The notes below the pieces were generated by a model. That model was not told the DNA's origin and ran no database searches. It worked only from the letters and a program-made list of their open reading frames with translations. From contig DHMO01000045.1 in assembly GCA_002405835.1 (NCBI GenBank), positions 133,568 to 197,567 on the forward strand: a DNA stretch of 64,000 nt. The letters are read 5' to 3'. How positions within the stretch are numbered: the first letter of the stretch is position 1; every line of letters starts with the position of its first letter. Both the position numbers and the translations under genes were made by a program. Below are positions 60,284 through 64,000 of the stretch, piece by piece. The DNA is from Lentisphaeria bacterium UBA4640. Its GTDB lineage: Bacteria; Verrucomicrobiota; Lentisphaeria; Victivallales; UBA1829.

Positions 60284-62937
60284 TTTTTGCGGCGTCCTCT
60301 GGAAAGGCGGATCACGGACCATGCGACGCCGAAGAGCGCCAGCACGGCGGGAACCACAACAATGTTCAGGATTTTTATGCGGGTGTCGAGCCGGTCAAGA
60401 TCGCTTTTCAGGTTTGCGCGCATCTCTTTGAGTTCGCGTCTTGCCGCGGCGACTTTGATCTGGAAGGACTGAGTTTCTTTTCTGCGGGCGGCGGCATCGG
60501 CGGAATCGGGTTCGGCCTCCTCCGCGCGTTTCAGGGCATTCAGACGCGCTTGCGCCTGCGCAAAATCGCGCTCCAGTTCCAGAATGCGGTTCTTGTATTT
60601 GAGCTCGGCGTCTGCTTTGAGCTTGTTGATCTTTGTCAGCGGACGGCTCATCGGAACGCGGTTCCGGATACCGGAGAGCTGACGCGAACCGCTCAGGCTC
60701 TCCATGACATTCTGGAGCATGGCGACGTTGTCGTTCGCGCGGCGCCAGGACTTCTGTCCGAACGCATCGGAGTATGCCGTTACGCAGACGTCGTTGAAGA
60801 GCATGTCGGAATCGGAGAACAGATAGATTTCCGCATTGTGTGTGCCCTTGAGAAGATGTTTGTACCCTGCGGGGAGGGCGGAGCGGTCGGGAGCTCCGTC
60901 CGGGTAGGCGGAGGAGAGCTTTCCGGAAATGCGGAGCGCAAGCGGATATTCCTCGTTTGCCGGTTTGAAGTTGCGCAGAACCAGCTCCGGCCGGTTTCCG
61001 AGAAGCGAACTTACAGGCTGGGACTCCTTTGAGGAGGTCAGCAGGGTTTCATATTCCACACCTTCGCGGGGGAGAACCTGGAAAAAGCCCGTGAAGTACA
61101 TGGAGATGGCGTTCAGATTTGCAAACAGCGGATTCGTCCGGCTGATCCGCGCGGGGGCGAGGTTCAGCGCCATCGGGTTTGTGATCATCCGGTCGGGAAG
61201 AGTTTTGCGGTATGCGGAAAGCATATCGGCAATCATCATCGAGGGTTTGTACGCGACACCCCAGGCGGGGAGCAGGGGCTGAAGATCGGATTCAATCTTG
61301 TCCAGCAGGGTGTAGTCGGTGCGCGACTTGAGCGCTGCGTAGAAGGAGCGCGGGTCAAGAAAGACAGCGGCGCGTCCGCCGCGGAGCAGATACTGGTCAA
61401 TCGCATACAGCGCACGCGGAGCGAGCCCGACGGGGTTGATGAGCAGAAGCGCTTTCACATCGGCGGGAATTTCCGGCGTGTCGGCCGGAAGTTCGCGAAG
61501 TTCAAAACTGCGCTTCAGTTCGGTCATGGAATACCATGCTGGTTCCATGCGTACCGGAGTATCGCCGGCGGATTGACGAACCTTCGCCATATCCGGCTGA
61601 ACGCCAAGCACTTTGAACGGAGATATGACGCCGATGACGGGGCGTTCCTCCGCCGCGGCTGCAAGGACGATCTGTGCGATTTCGTATTCAAGCAGAGGTT
61701 CCTGTTCCGGAGCCAGATACGGAATTGCCGCAACACGATCCGCCCGCGTCGCGGAGAGACCGAGGAAGAGACGGTCGCCGGCCGCAGTCTGGCGCGGGAG
61801 AACCGCATCCATCATTGCGGCTTCTTCATCGATGGAATCCTGTTCGGGATCGATGACGACGAGCGAGACTTTGCCGTTTGATGCGGCGGAGAATTCCTCC
61901 AGGAGCCAGCGCACGCGTTCCGCATATTTTTTGAGCTGAGCGGGCATTGCCGGATTGGAGAGTGAAGCATAGAAGCGCAGCGTTACGGGAACGCCGGGGT
62001 CTGCGGCAATCCGCGCAGCGGCATCCGAGATGGAATAGGCGCGGTCGGAACTGATGTCGGCACGCATGCGCCAGGTTCCAGCAATGATGTTCAGCGCAAT
62101 GGTCAGAACAAGAACGTATGCGGTTTTCTTCGCAAGACTTTTGAGCGCGCGGCGGAGAGCGGAATCGGTAAACGCGCCCGGCGCGGTCAGTGTGACAAAG
62201 CCGGAGGAGCCGAATTCCAGAACAAAAACGGTCAGTGCAAGGAAAAAGCCGGTGAGCGAGAGCGCGTAAATCACTTCTGCGCTGTCGATGAGTCCTTTCT
62301 GGTATCCCTGGAAGTTCGGCAGGAACGCGCAGGAGGCGATGAGTGCGGAGAGACGGTCGGGCATCCATCCCGACGCCATTTCCAGCAGAGAGGGAAGTCC
62401 TATGAAAAGAAAGATCCCGCAGAGGAACACGGAAAGCAGAAAACTTGCCGTCTGACTCCGCGAAAGCGCCGAGCAGAACGAGGACATTGCAAGGTAGACC
62501 GAGCCGAGCAGCAGCGCTCCCGCGTATCCGCAGAGAATGGCGCCCGTGTCCGGAGAGCCGAGGACCCACGCGGTCAGCGGAATCGAAAAGGTCAGGAGCA
62601 GAGCCGCGGCGAGCAGGATGAAGCCCGCCGCGAATTTTCCGATCACCAGTTCCGCAATGGAGGCTGGGAAGGAGAGTGTGAGTTCAAATACGCCGACGCG
62701 CCGTTCTTCCGCCCACATCGGCATGGCGAGCGCGGGGACGATCAGCAGGAAGAGATACGGAAGCCAGTCGAAGAACGGGGAAATATCCGCCTGCCCGGAC
62801 GCGAAGACGCTGCCTGCGACAAATGCGCAGAATCCCGCCAGGACGAGGAAGATAATGAGGAAAACCCAAGCCGTCGGCGAGGCCGCCGAAGACGCTAGTT
62901 CACGCGCGGCGACTGCGCGGATTCGATGAAAAGTCAT
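60280..62937 (-). CDS. ABC-2 permease fused to GldG-like protein (GldF-GldG fusion)
   Basis: 885 residues. The N-terminal ~240 residues are an ABC-2 permease with six hydrophobic segments (AARELASSAASPTAWVFL, MPMWAEERRVGVFELTL); from ~265 a new membrane helix leads into a GldG/IFT-like extracytoplasmic domain (AGTWRMRADISSDRAYSIS, VRWLLEEFSAASNGKVSL; LLINPVGLAPRALYAIDQYL). A long charged coiled coil (about 760-850) and a C-terminal membrane helix end the protein. In Flavobacterium GldF and GldG are separate. Starts overlap on both sides (ATGA) with the ATPase and DUF4340 genes. No gliding genes are in the window, so motility is not implied. Confidence 0.85.
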   Translation of the reverse strand: MTFHRIRAVAARELASSAASPTAWVFLIIFLVLAGFCAFVAGSVFASGQADISPFFDWLPYLFLLIVPALAMPMWAEERRVGVFELTLSFPASIAELVIGKFAAGFILLAAALLLTFSIPLTAWVLGSPDTGAILCGYAGALLLGSVYLAMSSFCSALSRSQTASFLLSVFLCGIFLFIGLPSLLEMASGWMPDRLSALIASCAFLPNFQGYQKGLIDSAEVIYALSLTGFFLALTVFVLEFGSSGFVTLTAPGAFTDSALRRALKSLAKKTAYVLVLTIALNIIAGTWRMRADISSDRAYSISDAAARIAADPGVPVTLRFYASLSNPAMPAQLKKYAERVRWLLEEFSAASNGKVSLVVIDPEQDSIDEEAAMMDAVLPRQTAAGDRLFLGLSATRADRVAAIPYLAPEQEPLLEYEIAQIVLAAAAEERPVIGVISPFKVLGVQPDMAKVRQSAGDTPVRMEPAWYSMTELKRSFELRELPADTPEIPADVKALLLINPVGLAPRALYAIDQYLLRGGRAAVFLDPRSFYAALKSRTDYTLLDKIESDLQPLLPAWGVAYKPSMMIADMLSAYRKTLPDRMITNPMALNLAPARISRTNPLFANLNAISMYFTGFFQVLPREGVEYETLLTSSKESQPVSSLLGNRPELVLRNFKPANEEYPLALRISGKLSSAYPDGAPDRSALPAGYKHLLKGTHNAEIYLFSDSDMLFNDVCVTAYSDAFGQKSWRRANDNVAMLQNVMESLSGSRQLSGIRNRVPMSRPLTKINKLKADAELKYKNRILELERDFAQAQARLNALKRAEEAEPDSADAAARRKETQSFQIKVAAARRELKEMRANLKSDLDRLDTRIKILNIVVVPAVLALFGVAWSVIRLSRGRRKK

Positions 62938-63872
62938 GATTCAGTTACCTCCATTTCGGCAAATCCGGCAAAGACCTTTTCAAGACTGCCCGGGAGAAGA
63001 TCGCAGCGGAGAATTTTTGCATTTTCTTTTGCGGCGGCCGCGGCGAGTCCGGCAATCAGATCCACGCGGTTTTCGTTTTCCGGCATGATACGCACGAGTG
63101 TTCCCTCCGCAACGGTTTCCTGCGCAAGAAGGCGGACGCCAGAGAAGCTGTTCAGAAAATTTTCCGGCAGACGGTCGAAGACGAGTTCCAGTGCGCCGTC
63201 TTCCGGGTCGAGTGCGCGGAATTCGTGCGTGGTTCCATAAAAGACTTTGCGTCCGTTGCGGATGGCAAGAACATTGTCGCAGACCGCGTCGATTTCTTCG
63301 AGAATATGTGTGGAGACGATGACGGCGGCGTGTTTTCCGATTTCGCGGATGAGCGAGCGGATTTCGCGTTTCTGATCCGGATCAAGCCCGTCGGTCGGTT
63401 CATCGAGAACAAGGTTTTCCGGATGATGCATAATCGCCTGTGCGAGGCATACGCGGCGTTTGAAACCTTTGGAAAGCGCTTCGAGTTCTTCGTGCAGAAC
63501 GGAGTCAAGACGGCATTTTTCGACGGATTCATTAACGGCGGAACGGAGTTTTTCGCCGGAAAGACCGTGCATTTTTCCGCAGTAGCGGAGGAATGCGAGA
63601 ACATTCATGCCTGCATAGAGCGGAGCGTTTTCGGGCAGGTAGCCGAGCTTTTCCTTTGCTTCGCGCGGATGTTCGGCGACGGAGATTCCGGAGACTTCGA
63701 CCCGTCCGGAACCGGGCGGCATGATTCCGCAGATCATCCGCATGGCGGTGGATTTTCCCGCGCCGTTCGGCCCGATGAATCCGAGCACGGAGCCGTTTTC
63801 CGCGGTGAACGAAAGCCCGTCCAGCGCTTTCTTCGCTCCGTACTGTCTGGAGAGATTTTCCACTTTTATCAT
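62934..63872 (-). CDS. ABC transporter ATP-binding protein (GldA-like)
   Basis: 312 residues. Walker A GFIGPNGAGKST, Q-loop replaced by GYLPENAPLY, signature ALSKGFKRRVCLAQAI instead of canonical LSGGQ (usual in the GldA/ABC-2 group), Walker B NLVLDEPTDGLDP, switch His in IVSTHILEE. The C-terminal ~90 residues form the extra domain common in this subfamily. It should energise the GldF-GldG fusion encoded immediately downstream (4-base overlap). First gene of the operon. Confidence 0.92.
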   Translation of the reverse strand: MIKVENLSRQYGAKKALDGLSFTAENGSVLGFIGPNGAGKSTAMRMICGIMPPGSGRVEVSGISVAEHPREAKEKLGYLPENAPLYAGMNVLAFLRYCGKMHGLSGEKLRSAVNESVEKCRLDSVLHEELEALSKGFKRRVCLAQAIMHHPENLVLDEPTDGLDPDQKREIRSLIREIGKHAAVIVSTHILEEIDAVCDNVLAIRNGRKVFYGTTHEFRALDPEDGALELVFDRLPENFLNSFSGVRLLAQETVAEGTLVRIMPENENRVDLIAGLAAAAAKENAKILRCDLLPGSLEKVFAGFAEMEVTES

Positions 63873-63911
63873 AATGGCAGTTACCGTTTTTCAGTTGAGT
63901 ATTGACCCTGT

Positions 63912-63939
63912 AATGTAGCACACGAACGGCGCATGTCAA
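63912..63939 (-). promoter_or_regulatory. Promoter of the GldA/GldFG/DUF4340/trmB operon
   Basis: On the minus strand TTGACA and TACATT are separated by 16 bp, about 40 bp before the ATPase start. Bases 63940-64000 show no gene. Confidence 0.65.
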
Positions 63940-64000
63940 ACGGGGAAGATTTGAATGAAAACATTTTCCGCGTTCCGTTCAGAGCTATCCCATAAAATCT

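Noticed and set aside
1..64000. tRNA, rRNA, CRISPR array, insertion sequence or prophage
   Set aside because: Gaps between genes are short and were read for cloverleaf-like ends, regular direct repeats and transposase or integrase motifs; none was found. A covariance-model scan would settle small RNAs.

Overview
The window looks like a chromosomal segment of an anaerobic, carbohydrate-degrading bacterium of the PVC group, most likely Lentisphaerota (Victivallis-like). This is an inference from gene content: many glycoside hydrolases of different families, each next to LacI-, AraC- or RpiR-type regulators, and two prepilin-like proteins with a class III-type N-terminus and a C-terminal H-X9-DG motif, a protein class typical of Lentisphaerota, Planctomycetota and Verrucomicrobiota. 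The DNA is moderately G+C-rich, with one AT-richer patch at about 30.4-32.2 kb. I saw no tRNA or rRNA gene, insertion sequence, prophage or CRISPR array.

Layout. 1-0.9 kb: end of a TSUP-type anion permease. 0.9-7.7 kb: minus-strand sugar operon (mannose-6-phosphate-isomerase-like protein, ROK kinase, GH42 beta-galactosidase, SGNH esterase) with a canonical promoter, divergent from an RpiR regulator. 7.7-19.8 kb: long minus-strand run holding the classic thrS-infC-rpmI-rplT-pheS-pheT cluster, then a small membrane protein, der, a GGQ release-factor-like protein, an FAD dehydrogenase, an AraC regulator and, behind its own promoter, an SDR. infC can only start at AUU, as in E. coli. 19.9-24.5 kb: rhamnose module (GH78-like rhamnosidase, rhaA) divergent from an AraC regulator. 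24.6-28.5 kb: operon of LacI regulator, sugar-1-P nucleotidyltransferase, NahK-like anomeric kinase and NAD-dependent epimerase, closed by a terminator. 28.5-34.3 kb: minus-strand surface-polysaccharide operon (GT4, UDP-uronate epimerase, two glycosyltransferases, AsnB-type amidotransferase). 34.5-35.7 kb: stand-alone thioester-reductase-like SDR.

35.9-54.3 kb is a glycan-degradation region: clan GH-D alpha-galactosidase with a LacI regulator; an operon of an uncharacterised glycosidase, an H-X9-DG pseudopilin and a 1320-residue secreted GH42-like enzyme; divergently, a GH106-like rhamnosidase; then an XylR-like regulator with a perfect sigma70 promoter, a second pseudopilin and a 1080-residue secreted clan-A-like glycosidase. 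54.4-58.6 kb: pyrR-pyrB-pyrC-metY between two very strong terminators. 58.6-63.9 kb: minus-strand GldA-type ATPase, GldF-GldG fusion, DUF4340 protein and trmB.

Taken together, secreted enzymes attack complex plant or mucin-type glycans containing galactose and rhamnose; cytoplasmic glycosidases, isomerases and kinases process the products; and each module has its own regulator. The repeated regulator + pseudopilin + secreted-hydrolase arrangement, the AUU-initiated infC, the NahK-type cassette and the uronate-epimerase/AsnB pairing are the most interesting points. No gap without a gene exceeds 300 bases; the largest (45624-45906, 34311-34549, 35657-35858) hold promoters and terminators listed below.
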